Source: CADCVQ01 sp038260305 (GTDB lineage Bacteria; Actinomycetota; Thermoleophilia; Solirubrobacterales; Solirubrobacteraceae). Taken from it: a stretch of 64,000 bases of DNA. Of the stretch, positions 35,682 through 43,749 are shown piece after piece. How positions within the stretch are numbered: the stretch's first letter is position 1; every line of letters begins with the position of its first letter. The DNA lies in contig JBBSNY010000004.1 in the NCBI GenBank assembly GCA_038260305.1, forward strand, positions 62,001 to 126,000. Reading direction: 5' to 3'. The notes below the pieces were generated by a model, which saw only the letters and a program-made list of their open reading frames with translations, made no database searches and was not told the DNA's origin. The translations under genes and the position numbers were made by a program.

Positions 35682-37714
35682 CGACGGAGCCGTGGTACGG
35701 CCGCGAGCTGGGCGGCTACCGGATCGGCGACGAGCTCGGCACGGCGCTCGGCGGGGAGCTCTACGGCGCGCAGCAGCTCACGCGTTCGCGGCCGGTGATC
35801 CTGAAGATCGTCGATCAGTCGGTCGCCGCAGCAGCCGGGTTTCGCGACCGCTTCGAGCGCGACGTCGCGTTGCTGGGGTCGTTCTTTCACCCGCACCTTG
35901 TGACCCTGTACGGCGCCGGCACCGTCGACGACACGTCGTTTCTCGCGATGCGCCCCGACGACGACCCGACGCTCGAGGAGCTCATCGACGAGGGTGGCGC
36001 GCTCGACACGCCGCGTGCGATCGCGCTCGTCACGCAGGTCGCCGCGGCGCTCGACGCGGTCCACCAGCGGGGCCTCGTGCACCGCGGGTTGTCGCCCGCG
36101 AGCATCCTCGTGCGCGCGGCGGACGGTGGCGATCAGGCCGCGATCACGGACTTCGCCGTCGCCGACGACACCGCGCTCTACGGCGGGCTGTTCGAGCCTC
36201 CGACCGGCACGGCGCCGCCGCTTCTTCACTTCGCGGCCCCCGAGCAGGTGCGCGGCGATCCGAGCACGCCCGCGACGGACGTCTACGCCCTCGGCGCGAT
36301 CCTGTTTCATGCGCTGACCGGCTTCGCGCCGTTCTCCGACCTGACGCGCGGCGCGACACTCGAGGCGCACCTGGACGAGCCCGTGCCGCGGGCGACGGCG
36401 CTGATCTTCGATCTTGCGCCGAGCTTCGATGACCTCTTCACGCGCGCGCTGGCGAAGGACCCCGCCGACCGCTTCCCATCGGCAGGCGCGCTCGTGGCGG
36501 CGATCCCGGCGAGCGAGCGGGTCGCGTCGCGGCGAGGCGCGGCGACGGCGCCGTCCGCGCGCTCGGCAGCGTCGACCCCGGGCGGCCCCGCCCCCGCGAT
36601 GGCGCCGGCGTCGCGCGCCGCGGGCGCCGCTGCTCCCGCCGCGACGCCGGCCGCATCGTCCGACCGGGCCGCATCGTCCGACCGGGCCGCATCGTCCGAC
36701 CGGGCCGCATCGTCCGACCCAGGCCCGGGGTCTCCCCCCGCGAGGCCGCCCGCCGAGCCGCAGCCCGCGTTTCACTTCCTCGACGACGACGGCTACGACG
36801 CGCGCGCCGGATCCGCGAACTACGGCCCCGAGGAGCCGGAGATCGATTCGCTGGGCGCCCGCGACCTCGCGCCCGCGCCCGACCCCGCCGTCACGGAGTC
36901 CTTCGACGTCTCGCTCGTCGGCGTCGATCACCTCGACGAGGCCGATCTCGACGATGCCCCCGGGGACGTGAGCGGGGAGGAGGAAGCCGATCCCGAGCTC
37001 GACGCGCTTGTTGCCGCCGCCGCCGCGCCCACCGTCGAGTCTCCGCAGAAGCGCACGCGGCGCGGTCCTCGCCCGGCAGGCAAGACCTCCCCGCCCAACA
37101 TCGAGTCGATCCAGGGGATCGTCGCTCCCCCACGGCGTCGGCGCCGACGCCGTCGGCCGGGTTCCGTGCTCATGGCTGCCGGCGTCCTGCTGGTCGTGGC
37201 CGGCGTCAGCGTGCTCATCGCCAGCGGCCTGCTCAACGGCGACGGCGACGGCGCCAGGCCGAAGGCGACGACGACTGCCGGCTCGAAGCGCACCGTGGCC
37301 GGCGCGCTCGCCGGCCTGCGGGGCGCCACCACGACGACTGCGGCATCGAAGCCACGGTCGGCCTCCGAGCCGCCTCCGGCAGCCGACCCCGCGACGCCGC
37401 CGCCCGCGGCCTCCACGGGTGCCGACACGACCGCGGTGTCGAGCTGGCCGGCCGGCCGCCGCGGCTACACGACCGTCGTCTTCGCGTCTGCGACCGACCG
37501 CGCGACGGCCCGCGAGCGCGCCCGCCAGGCGGCCGAGCTCGGCCTCACGTCCGGCGTCCTGCGGTCCGACGACTTCGCCAACCTCGCGCCCGGCGTCTGG
37601 GTCACGTTCGCCGGCATCTCGCAGTCGCAGGCCGGCGCCGAGCGCAACCTGCGCAGGATCCGCGAGGCTGGGCTCGCCGCGCAGCCGTACGTGCGCTTCG
37701 TCGACCCAGGCTGA
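35678..37714 (+). CDS. Ser/Thr pseudokinase with membrane helix and SPOR-like domain
   Basis: A 678-residue protein. Residues 14-275 are a protein-kinase fold: ATP-anchoring Lys43 (VILKIV), alpha-C Glu60, DFA in place of DFG at 158-160 (metal Asp158 kept), APE at 187-189 and Asp201 of the F helix. The catalytic loop reads LVHRGLSPASILV: the Asp of HRD is Gly137, so phosphotransfer should be lost or very weak. A low-complexity linker (275-490) includes a tandem AASSDR repeat. One membrane helix (about 494-517) leads to an outer SPOR-like domain (593-676; GYTTVVFASATDR). It may sense or recruit cell-wall glycan. It ends 3 bases from the convergent carrier-protein gene. Confidence 0.85.
   Translation: MTTEPWYGRELGGYRIGDELGTALGGELYGAQQLTRSRPVILKIVDQSVAAAAGFRDRFERDVALLGSFFHPHLVTLYGAGTVDDTSFLAMRPDDDPTLEELIDEGGALDTPRAIALVTQVAAALDAVHQRGLVHRGLSPASILVRAADGGDQAAITDFAVADDTALYGGLFEPPTGTAPPLLHFAAPEQVRGDPSTPATDVYALGAILFHALTGFAPFSDLTRGATLEAHLDEPVPRATALIFDLAPSFDDLFTRALAKDPADRFPSAGALVAAIPASERVASRRGAATAPSARSAASTPGGPAPAMAPASRAAGAAAPAATPAASSDRAASSDRAASSDRAASSDPGPGSPPARPPAEPQPAFHFLDDDGYDARAGSANYGPEEPEIDSLGARDLAPAPDPAVTESFDVSLVGVDHLDEADLDDAPGDVSGEEEADPELDALVAAAAAPTVESPQKRTRRGPRPAGKTSPPNIESIQGIVAPPRRRRRRRRPGSVLMAAGVLLVVAGVSVLIASGLLNGDGDGARPKATTTAGSKRTVAGALAGLRGATTTTAASKPRSASEPPPAADPATPPPAASTGADTTAVSSWPAGRRGYTTVVFASATDRATARERARQAAELGLTSGVLRSDDFANLAPGVWVTFAGISQSQAGAERNLRRIREAGLAAQPYVRFVDPG
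36653..36720 (+). repeat. 18-bp tandem repeat in the pseudokinase linker
   Basis: Unit GCATCGTCCGACCGGGCC is present in three identical copies plus a 14-base partial copy, encoding AASSDR repeats. The identical copies mean recent slippage or expansion, so repeat number may vary between strains. Confidence 0.85.
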
Positions 37715-37717
37715 GCG

Positions 37718-37984
37718 CTACGCCCCGTCGGCCTCCGCGGCGACGAAGTGCGAGAACGGGCCGACGGCGCTGAGCTGATCGGGGTCGAGCTCCTCGAAGT
37801 CGATCTCGAGGCTGAAGTGCGCCTCGACGGCGGCGATGATCTCGAGCATGCCGAACGAGTCGATGACGTGGGCGTCGATGAGGTCGAGATCGTCGCCGAC
37901 ATCGGCCGCCGTCAGTCCGACGTCGGCGAGCTCGGAGTGAAGCTCGGCAAGAACGAAGCCGCGCACGTCGGCGGCGGAGATCAC
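37718..37984 (-). CDS. acyl/peptidyl carrier protein
   Basis: An 88-residue carrier protein. Ser43 in HVIDSFGMLEII is the expected 4-prime-phosphopantetheine attachment site (DSx motif). Acidic four-helix pattern. The GTG start overlaps the stop of the adenylation gene (GTGA), so the two are produced together and the carrier is almost certainly loaded by that enzyme. Comparable to DltC or a stand-alone PCP. Confidence 0.88.
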   Translation of the reverse strand: MISAADVRGFVLAELHSELADVGLTAADVGDDLDLIDAHVIDSFGMLEIIAAVEAHFSLEIDFEELDPDQLSAVGPFSHFVAAEADGA

Positions 37985-40977
37985 TCGCTCTCCAGCAGCT
38001 TGACGAGCGCGGCGCGGTCGATCTTGCCGTTGGCGTTCAGCGGCAGCTGCGCGAGCGTGCGCACCCGGCGCGGCACCATGTGCACCGGCAGGCGCTTGGC
38101 GAGCGCGGTCCGGATCGCGACGGCGTCGACGTCCTCGGAGCCGACGAATGCCTCGATCGCGTCCGCGCCGACGAGCGTCGTCGGCCAACCAAGCGCCGCC
38201 ACGGAATCGACGCCGGCGGCGTCGCGTAGCGCGCTCTCGATCTCGCCCAGCTCGATCCGCACGCCGCGGATCTTCACCTGCTGGTCGCGCCGGCCGATGA
38301 ACGCGATCGGGCCGTCAGCGCGCCGCGGCCGGCGGACGAGGTCGCCGGTGCGGTAGTGCACGACCTCTTGGCCGGGCGGAACGACGAACGCGGCGGCGGT
38401 CTTCTCGCCGTCGCGCCAGTAGCCGAGCGTGACCTGCGGGCCGGACACGAGCAGCTCGCCCTGCTCCCCGGGACGCACTTCGTGCAGCTGTTCGTCGACG
38501 ATCAGCATGCCGAGGCCCTCGAGCGGGCGGCCGATCGGCAGCAGCCCGCCCTCGCAGTCGTCCGGCGACGTCTGCGCGTCCCAGCTGTAGAGCGCGCAGA
38601 CGACGGTCACCTCGGTCGGGCCGTAGAGGTTCTCGACGATCGAGGCCGGCGCGGCCTGCCCCCACGCGCGTACGACCTCGACTGGCAGCGGCTCGCCCGC
38701 GAACAGGCTCCAGCGCAGGTCGGGGTAGCTGTCGGGCTTGAGGCTCCCGAGCCGGCGCATGAACATCGCCACGGACGGGACCGAGAACCACACCGTCAGC
38801 TTTGCGTCGCGCACGTAGCGGCCGGGATTGAGCATCGTGCGCTGCCCCGGGCAGCACACGCACGCCCCGCGCTCCCAGGCGACGAAGAGGTCGAACACCG
38901 AGACGTCGAACGTCAGGTCGTGCGTCTGCGAGACGCGGTCGTGCTCGTCGATGTCATAGCGAGCGACCATCGCGTCGACGTAGTGCAGGACGTTCGCGTG
39001 CGAGACCATGACGCCCTTCGGGGTGCCGGTGCTGCCCGACGTGAAGAGCAGGTAGGCAATCGCCGAGGCGTCGACCTCGATCGGCGTCCAGGACGCCGCC
39101 GGGGCGAGGTCGCGGGCGCCGAGCACGACGTGTGCCGGCAGCGCCGCGCGCAGCTCCGCAACATCGTCGACATCGGGCAACAGGACGACGACCGGATACG
39201 GCGCATCGTCGAGCAGCTCCGGCAGCTGCTTGGCGGACTCGGCGTCGGCGACGATCGCCTGGCACTCCGCGCGCTCGAACATCGTCCGCGTCCGGGCGAC
39301 CGGCAGCGTGCGGTTCAGGGGCACGTAGCCGTGGCCGCGCATGAGCGTGCCGAGGACGCCGGCGAAGGCGACGCTCGTGCGGTGCGCGAAGACCGCGGTC
39401 AGGGGCGGGTCGGCCGTCGGCGTCTCGCGCTGCAGCGTCGCCGCGATCCGCGCCGCGCGGTCATGGAGATCGGCGAACGTGATCGTCTCTCCCGCGACCT
39501 CGAGCGCCGGACGCGCCGGAAACCCTGCGGCGGCGCGCTCGAAGCCCGTGACCATCGTGCGGGTCTCGGGGGCGGGCGGGATCGGCGCCGGGCGCCGCTT
39601 CGGAGCGGGCGGACGGGCGCCGATTCGGGCCGCGGGCGCGGCCTGGGGCGGTGGGTCAGGTGCGGGCGGTCTGGTCGGGGCCAGCGGCTGCGCGGCGGGC
39701 GCGCGGCGCTCCGCCGTGGCGGCCTGATCCGCGACGTGCTGGCGCGACTGCGTCTCGGAGCCCCGGCGTGCTCGCGCCGGGGCCCGTGGACCTGATGACG
39801 GCGCTCGCGGGTCGTCGGAGGACTCCGCCTGCGGCGTGCCCGGCGCGTCGAGGCGGCGCAACGCGACGCCCAGGCCGCTTGCGATCTCGGTCATCCGGCG
39901 CTCGACTCGGGTCAGCTGCAGGCGATGCGAGCGCGCGATGCGGCGCTCGAGCTCGCGCTCGACAAGGAACGCCCGCTCGGCCTCGTCGCGAGCGGTCATG
40001 CGGGCTTCGAGCACGCGCCTGGCGGTCTCGATGCGATCGCGATCGGCCGACACGGATTGCAACGCGCGCTCGACGACCTCGTTTCCGTCCTCCGCCTCGC
40101 TCAGCGAGCGTTCGAGCTCCGCGACGCGCTGCAGCGCCTGGTCGCGCTCGAGCGTGAGCTCGCGCTCGCGCTCGAGCAGCCTGGTCTCGGTGCCCTCGAG
40201 GCGATCGCGCAGGGCATCGAGCTCGCCCCACGAGCGCTCCCAGCCGGTGCGCGCCTCCTCGAGCGACGGCTCGAGCTCGGCGATCCGCGCCTGCGCGCTC
40301 GTCTCCTCGAGCGCCCGGCGCTGCTCGAGCTCGGCGTGCTCGCCGACGAGGGCCTCCAGGCGCGCCTCGAGCGCCGTGCGCTCCTGACGCTCGGTATCGA
40401 GCTCCGCCTGGATCTCGGCGAGCTTGCGCGCGGCGCGCGGCCTGAGCTCTTCGCGCGCGTTGCGCGCTTCCTCGACGAGGTCCTCGGCGTGGCTTGCGGC
40501 CTGCGCGAGCTCCTCCTTGAGACGCTGCTCGAGCTCGACGATCCGCTGCGCGTCGCGCTCGCGTTCGAGCTGTAGCGCGGCGCGCTCGGCCGCGGACTCC
40601 TGGGTCTGGCGGTCGAGCAGATCAGTGATCGCCTGGAGCCGCTGCTCGGCCGCGGCGAGGACCTCGTCATGGCGCTGCTGAGCGGCGGTGAGCTCGACGG
40701 GCAGACGGGCCTCGAGCGCGTCGCGATCGGCCTCGGCCCGAGCTCGTACAGCCTCGGTGCCGGTCAGGATGCCCTCGAGCTCCGCGACGCGTCCCTCGGC
40801 CGCGGCGTAGGTCTCGAAGGCCGCTCGCGATGCCTCGAGCTCGTCGTCGAGACGGGCCTGCAGCGCCGCGCGCTCGGATTCGGCGCGGGCGAGGCTCTCC
40901 TCGAGCTCGTCGCGCGCGGCGCGCTCGTCGACTACCGGCGGTTCGTCCTCGCCGTCAGTCGACAGTGCCTCGTCCAT
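37981..40977 (-). CDS. coiled-coil / amino-acid-adenylation fusion
   Basis: A 998-residue fusion. Residues about 5-390 are an almost uninterrupted Glu/Arg/Ala-rich coiled coil, and 390-475 a Pro/Ala linker. Residues 475-998 are an ANL adenylation domain: FTSGSTGTPKG near 650, NLYGPTEVTVV, YRTGDLVRRP, GRRDQQVKIRGVRIELGEIE and the catalytic Lys985 in NANGKIDRAAL. FDVSVFDL near 688 keeps the Asp that anchors the alpha-amino group, so the substrate is probably an amino acid, as in DltA or NRPS domains. DltA is about 500 residues; a 400-residue coiled coil in front is unusual. It would load the overlapping carrier protein. Confidence 0.85.
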   Translation of the reverse strand: MDEALSTDGEDEPPVVDERAARDELEESLARAESERAALQARLDDELEASRAAFETYAAAEGRVAELEGILTGTEAVRARAEADRDALEARLPVELTAAQQRHDEVLAAAEQRLQAITDLLDRQTQESAAERAALQLERERDAQRIVELEQRLKEELAQAASHAEDLVEEARNAREELRPRAARKLAEIQAELDTERQERTALEARLEALVGEHAELEQRRALEETSAQARIAELEPSLEEARTGWERSWGELDALRDRLEGTETRLLERERELTLERDQALQRVAELERSLSEAEDGNEVVERALQSVSADRDRIETARRVLEARMTARDEAERAFLVERELERRIARSHRLQLTRVERRMTEIASGLGVALRRLDAPGTPQAESSDDPRAPSSGPRAPARARRGSETQSRQHVADQAATAERRAPAAQPLAPTRPPAPDPPPQAAPAARIGARPPAPKRRPAPIPPAPETRTMVTGFERAAAGFPARPALEVAGETITFADLHDRAARIAATLQRETPTADPPLTAVFAHRTSVAFAGVLGTLMRGHGYVPLNRTLPVARTRTMFERAECQAIVADAESAKQLPELLDDAPYPVVVLLPDVDDVAELRAALPAHVVLGARDLAPAASWTPIEVDASAIAYLLFTSGSTGTPKGVMVSHANVLHYVDAMVARYDIDEHDRVSQTHDLTFDVSVFDLFVAWERGACVCCPGQRTMLNPGRYVRDAKLTVWFSVPSVAMFMRRLGSLKPDSYPDLRWSLFAGEPLPVEVVRAWGQAAPASIVENLYGPTEVTVVCALYSWDAQTSPDDCEGGLLPIGRPLEGLGMLIVDEQLHEVRPGEQGELLVSGPQVTLGYWRDGEKTAAAFVVPPGQEVVHYRTGDLVRRPRRADGPIAFIGRRDQQVKIRGVRIELGEIESALRDAAGVDSVAALGWPTTLVGADAIEAFVGSEDVDAVAIRTALAKRLPVHMVPRRVRTLAQLPLNANGKIDRAALVKLLESE

Positions 40978-40995
40978 CCTGTCGGCGCCGGGAAC

Positions 40996-41499
40996 TCAGG
41001 CGCTGCGCTCGACCGCGCTCGACACGCGGCGCGTGACGAGGCCCATACCGGTCAGCAGGAGCCCTGCGCCGACCAGGAGTGCGATCGTGAAGCCGGTCCG
41101 CGGCAGCGACAGGAGGTTGTGGCTCGTCGGCGTCACGACGGGATTCTTGGTGACCGGCTGCTCGCCGTTCGGCGGCAGCTCGCCGCCGGGCGGCGGGGGG
41201 CTGACGGCGGGCGGAGGGGTCACGGACGGCGGCGTCACGGTCCCACCGGGAGGCGTGACGGTTCCGCCGGGAGGCGTCACGGTCCCACCCGGAGGCGTGA
41301 CCGTCGTCCCCGGAGGGCCGGCCTGCACCTCGGGGACGCCACCGGCTCCACCGTAGGCGCGCACCGATGACTGTCCCCACGCGGTGGGCGCGAGCACGAG
41401 CGCTGCGACGACAGCCGTCACGATCGCGACGGGCGTGCGTCGTAGCGCCTTCGGAGAGGACATCCGCGTCAGAGTGACATGGTTGGGGGCGGCTGGCAA
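40996..41499 (-). CDS. LPRTG surface protein with Thr-Pro-Gly repeats
   Basis: A 167-residue exported protein. The signal helix (VAIVTAVVAALVLAPTAWG) is followed by a TVTPPGG repeat region and Pro-rich spacer. The C-terminus has the sortase motif LPRTG (132-136), a hydrophobic helix and a basic tail (TRRVSSAVERSA), so it should be covalently fixed to the cell wall. No sortase gene is in the window. The start is a TTG: AGGAGG sits 7 bases upstream, an ideal ribosome site, whereas the downstream ATG at 41463 has none. It lies 18 bases before the adenylation gene and probably shares its mRNA. Confidence 0.8.
   Translation of the reverse strand: MPAAPNHVTLTRMSSPKALRRTPVAIVTAVVAALVLAPTAWGQSSVRAYGGAGGVPEVQAGPPGTTVTPPGGTVTPPGGTVTPPGGTVTPPSVTPPPAVSPPPPGGELPPNGEQPVTKNPVVTPTSHNLLSLPRTGFTIALLVGAGLLLTGMGLVTRRVSSAVERSA
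41230..41312 (-). repeat. 21-bp repeat encoding TVTPPGG
   Basis: About four near-identical 21-base copies within the LPRTG protein gene, differing mostly at third positions. Confidence 0.75.
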
Positions 41500-41506
41500 G
41501 GAATTG

Positions 41507-41512
41507 CCTCCT
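41507..41512 (-). promoter_or_regulatory. AGGAGG ribosome site deciding a TTG start
   Basis: Minus-strand AGGAGG, 7 bases before the TTG at 41499. It is one of the few consensus Shine-Dalgarno sequences in the window. Confidence 0.6.
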
Positions 41513-41540
41513 ACTTGCTGGTAGCTGTGAACTCGGGCCG

Positions 41541-43667
41541 TCAACAGACCCCAGCGTTTGGCACGCGGGAGCATACGCGATTAATAAGCATCGTTCGGAT
41601 GGCTTCGGGCACGGGACGTTGATTCGCTCGAACCTCCTTCAACACGATGCGGGTCGTCTCCTCCAGCGGGTTGAGCACAACGGCCCGCTGTAGTTGGATC
41701 AGCGCCTCGCGATGGTGGCCCGCGAGCGCCTCCTCGATACCGAGTTGCTGGCGCCCGTACCAGTTCGATGGCGAGCGCGCCACGGCGCGCGCAAAGGCCT
41801 GGCGGGCCCGCATTCGTTGGCCGAGCCGGCTGGCGACGACGCCCGCGAGTAGGTCGGCGTTGTCGCCGAGCGGGTTCAGGCCGTGCGCCCGGTCGAGGAG
41901 GGCGAACGCGGCCGACGGATCCGTGCGCCACGTCGCCGCGGCCTCGTCGACGGCGCCTGCCGCCAGCCATGGCGGAACGGTGGCGGCGAGCATCGCAAGC
42001 GTGCAGGTGCACAGCAGGGCGATCATCATCCGCGGCGTGAGCCGCACGCGGCTCGTGAGCCAGACGTTGGCGATGAGCACCGGCGGCCGGATTCCCGCGG
42101 ACCGCCCGTCGGCGGCGAGCGCGACCTTCGCCGTCGGGTGCGGCGCCGCGCCCAGCGCGACGGCCATCCCCAGCCACGCGAAGGCCGGCCCCGCGACGGC
42201 CGGGATCGCGAACAGCCAGTCGGCGGCGCTGTGGACGAACCAGTACGTGAAGCCGACGGCCGCGGCGGCCGCGACGGCGCGTCGCAGCGCGTCGGGATGG
42301 CGTCGCACGCGCCAGATCGCCGCCATCGCCGCCATCAGGAAGCCGAGGAACAGCGCCGCGCCGATGACGCCGGTCTGCGACAGCACCCGCACCGGCAGGC
42401 TGTGCGGGTCGGCGGGCTCCTCGAGCCCTTTGCGGTGGCGGGTGTAGGCGACGGCGAAGTTACCGGCGCCCATCCCGCCGAAGGGGCGGCGCTCGAACTC
42501 GCGCAGCGCGACGCTCCAGAACTCGTCGCGCGAGCGGCCGTCGAGGCTCGCCGTCAGCCGCGTCCCCGGCGTGCGGTCCGTCAGCGGCTTGGAGTCCTTG
42601 AACGCGTGCCAGCGGCTCTCCGCGTAGCGGACCGGGTTGCCGACCTTCGCGATCACGACGACGACGCCCGCGAGGGCGGCGGCGATCGCGAGCGCCGCCA
42701 CGACGCGCCCGGCCCGCTCGACCATCCGCGGGGGCAGTTCCGCGTAGCGCTCGACGATTCCCGCCGACGCGCCGAGGCCGAACAGCGCGACGAAGCTCAG
42801 GGTGGCCGCGTCGCGGGCGGCGCCGAGTGCCTGCCCAAGATCGCCGCCGGCGCGTGCGACGGAATAGACGTCGAGGAGTTCCGCCACCGACAGCATCGTC
42901 ACCGCGCCGACCGTGGCGAGTGCGATGAGCACGCGCACGCGCCCCGGCGCGACGGCGACGCAGACGATGACGACGATCGCCCCGGCGAGCAGCGATCCGC
43001 GGCTCTGGCTCAGCAGGGCGACATCGACGAGCACGCCCGCACAGCCCAGCAACAGCCCGCGGGCCGCCCACGGCGTCTCGCGTCGGGCCGCGAGCAGGAC
43101 GATCGGGAAGGCGGCGCCGAGGAACAAGGCGGCGTTGCCGTTCGGATAGCCGACGGGCGCCGACAATCGCTGCTTGATCAGGTAGGCGGTCGGATCGAAC
43201 GCGCCGGCGGCCCGCGACAGCTCGACCCAGCCGATCGCCGCGAGCGCGACGCCGAACGCGCCGAGCACGATCATCGCGGCGCGCGGCGACCACGGCCAGA
43301 CGGCGAACAACGTGAACGTCGCGAAGTACAGCAGCGTCATGTCGGCGGCGTCCCAGGCGACGCCGCGGTCGTCGGCCCAGACGATCGACACCAGGCTCCA
43401 GACGACGAACAGACCGAAGAGCGCAATTGCGACGCGGGCGCTACGCGGCAGCAGCGCCAGCGCGCGCCCGCTGCCGGCGACGACGACCGTCAGCAGCAGG
43501 ATCACGAAGACCGCGGCCGGATACCAGTCGACCTCGCGGACGCCGCCGTCGGAGCTCGCCAGCAGCGCGAAGACGCCGACGATCAGCAGGCCGGGAAGGG
43601 TCAGTAAGCCATCCCCGGAGCGGTGGGGCAGGCGAATCCTGGACCATCGGTGGGGTGCGCGCATCAT
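41541..43667 (-). CDS. O-antigen ligase/polymerase-like protein with TPR tail
   Basis: A 708-residue membrane protein with about 12 hydrophobic segments. The large external loop includes RDEFWSVALREFERRPFGGMGAGNFAVAY, the Wzy/WaaL-family signature region. The C-terminal 180 residues are helical repeats (AFALLDRAHGLNPLGDNADLL, AFARAVARSPSNWYGRQ) typical of TPRs. It would polymerise or ligate glycan on the outer face. ATG 43667 is preferred: a TACGGT -10 element inside the longer frame (43704-43699) suggests transcription starts after the other candidate start at 43730. It is 41 bases before the LPRTG gene. Confidence 0.82.
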   Translation of the reverse strand: MMRAPHRWSRIRLPHRSGDGLLTLPGLLIVGVFALLASSDGGVREVDWYPAAVFVILLLTVVVAGSGRALALLPRSARVAIALFGLFVVWSLVSIVWADDRGVAWDAADMTLLYFATFTLFAVWPWSPRAAMIVLGAFGVALAAIGWVELSRAAGAFDPTAYLIKQRLSAPVGYPNGNAALFLGAAFPIVLLAARRETPWAARGLLLGCAGVLVDVALLSQSRGSLLAGAIVVIVCVAVAPGRVRVLIALATVGAVTMLSVAELLDVYSVARAGGDLGQALGAARDAATLSFVALFGLGASAGIVERYAELPPRMVERAGRVVAALAIAAALAGVVVVIAKVGNPVRYAESRWHAFKDSKPLTDRTPGTRLTASLDGRSRDEFWSVALREFERRPFGGMGAGNFAVAYTRHRKGLEEPADPHSLPVRVLSQTGVIGAALFLGFLMAAMAAIWRVRRHPDALRRAVAAAAAVGFTYWFVHSAADWLFAIPAVAGPAFAWLGMAVALGAAPHPTAKVALAADGRSAGIRPPVLIANVWLTSRVRLTPRMMIALLCTCTLAMLAATVPPWLAAGAVDEAAATWRTDPSAAFALLDRAHGLNPLGDNADLLAGVVASRLGQRMRARQAFARAVARSPSNWYGRQQLGIEEALAGHHREALIQLQRAVVLNPLEETTRIVLKEVRANQRPVPEAIRTMLINRVCSRVPNAGVC

Positions 43668-43749
43668 CGGTCCCGCGCGCGGCGGTGCGGGTTGCTGCAC
43701 CGTAACGGTCGCGACGGCGCCGGGGCTCACCCGGCGCCGTCGAGCCAGC

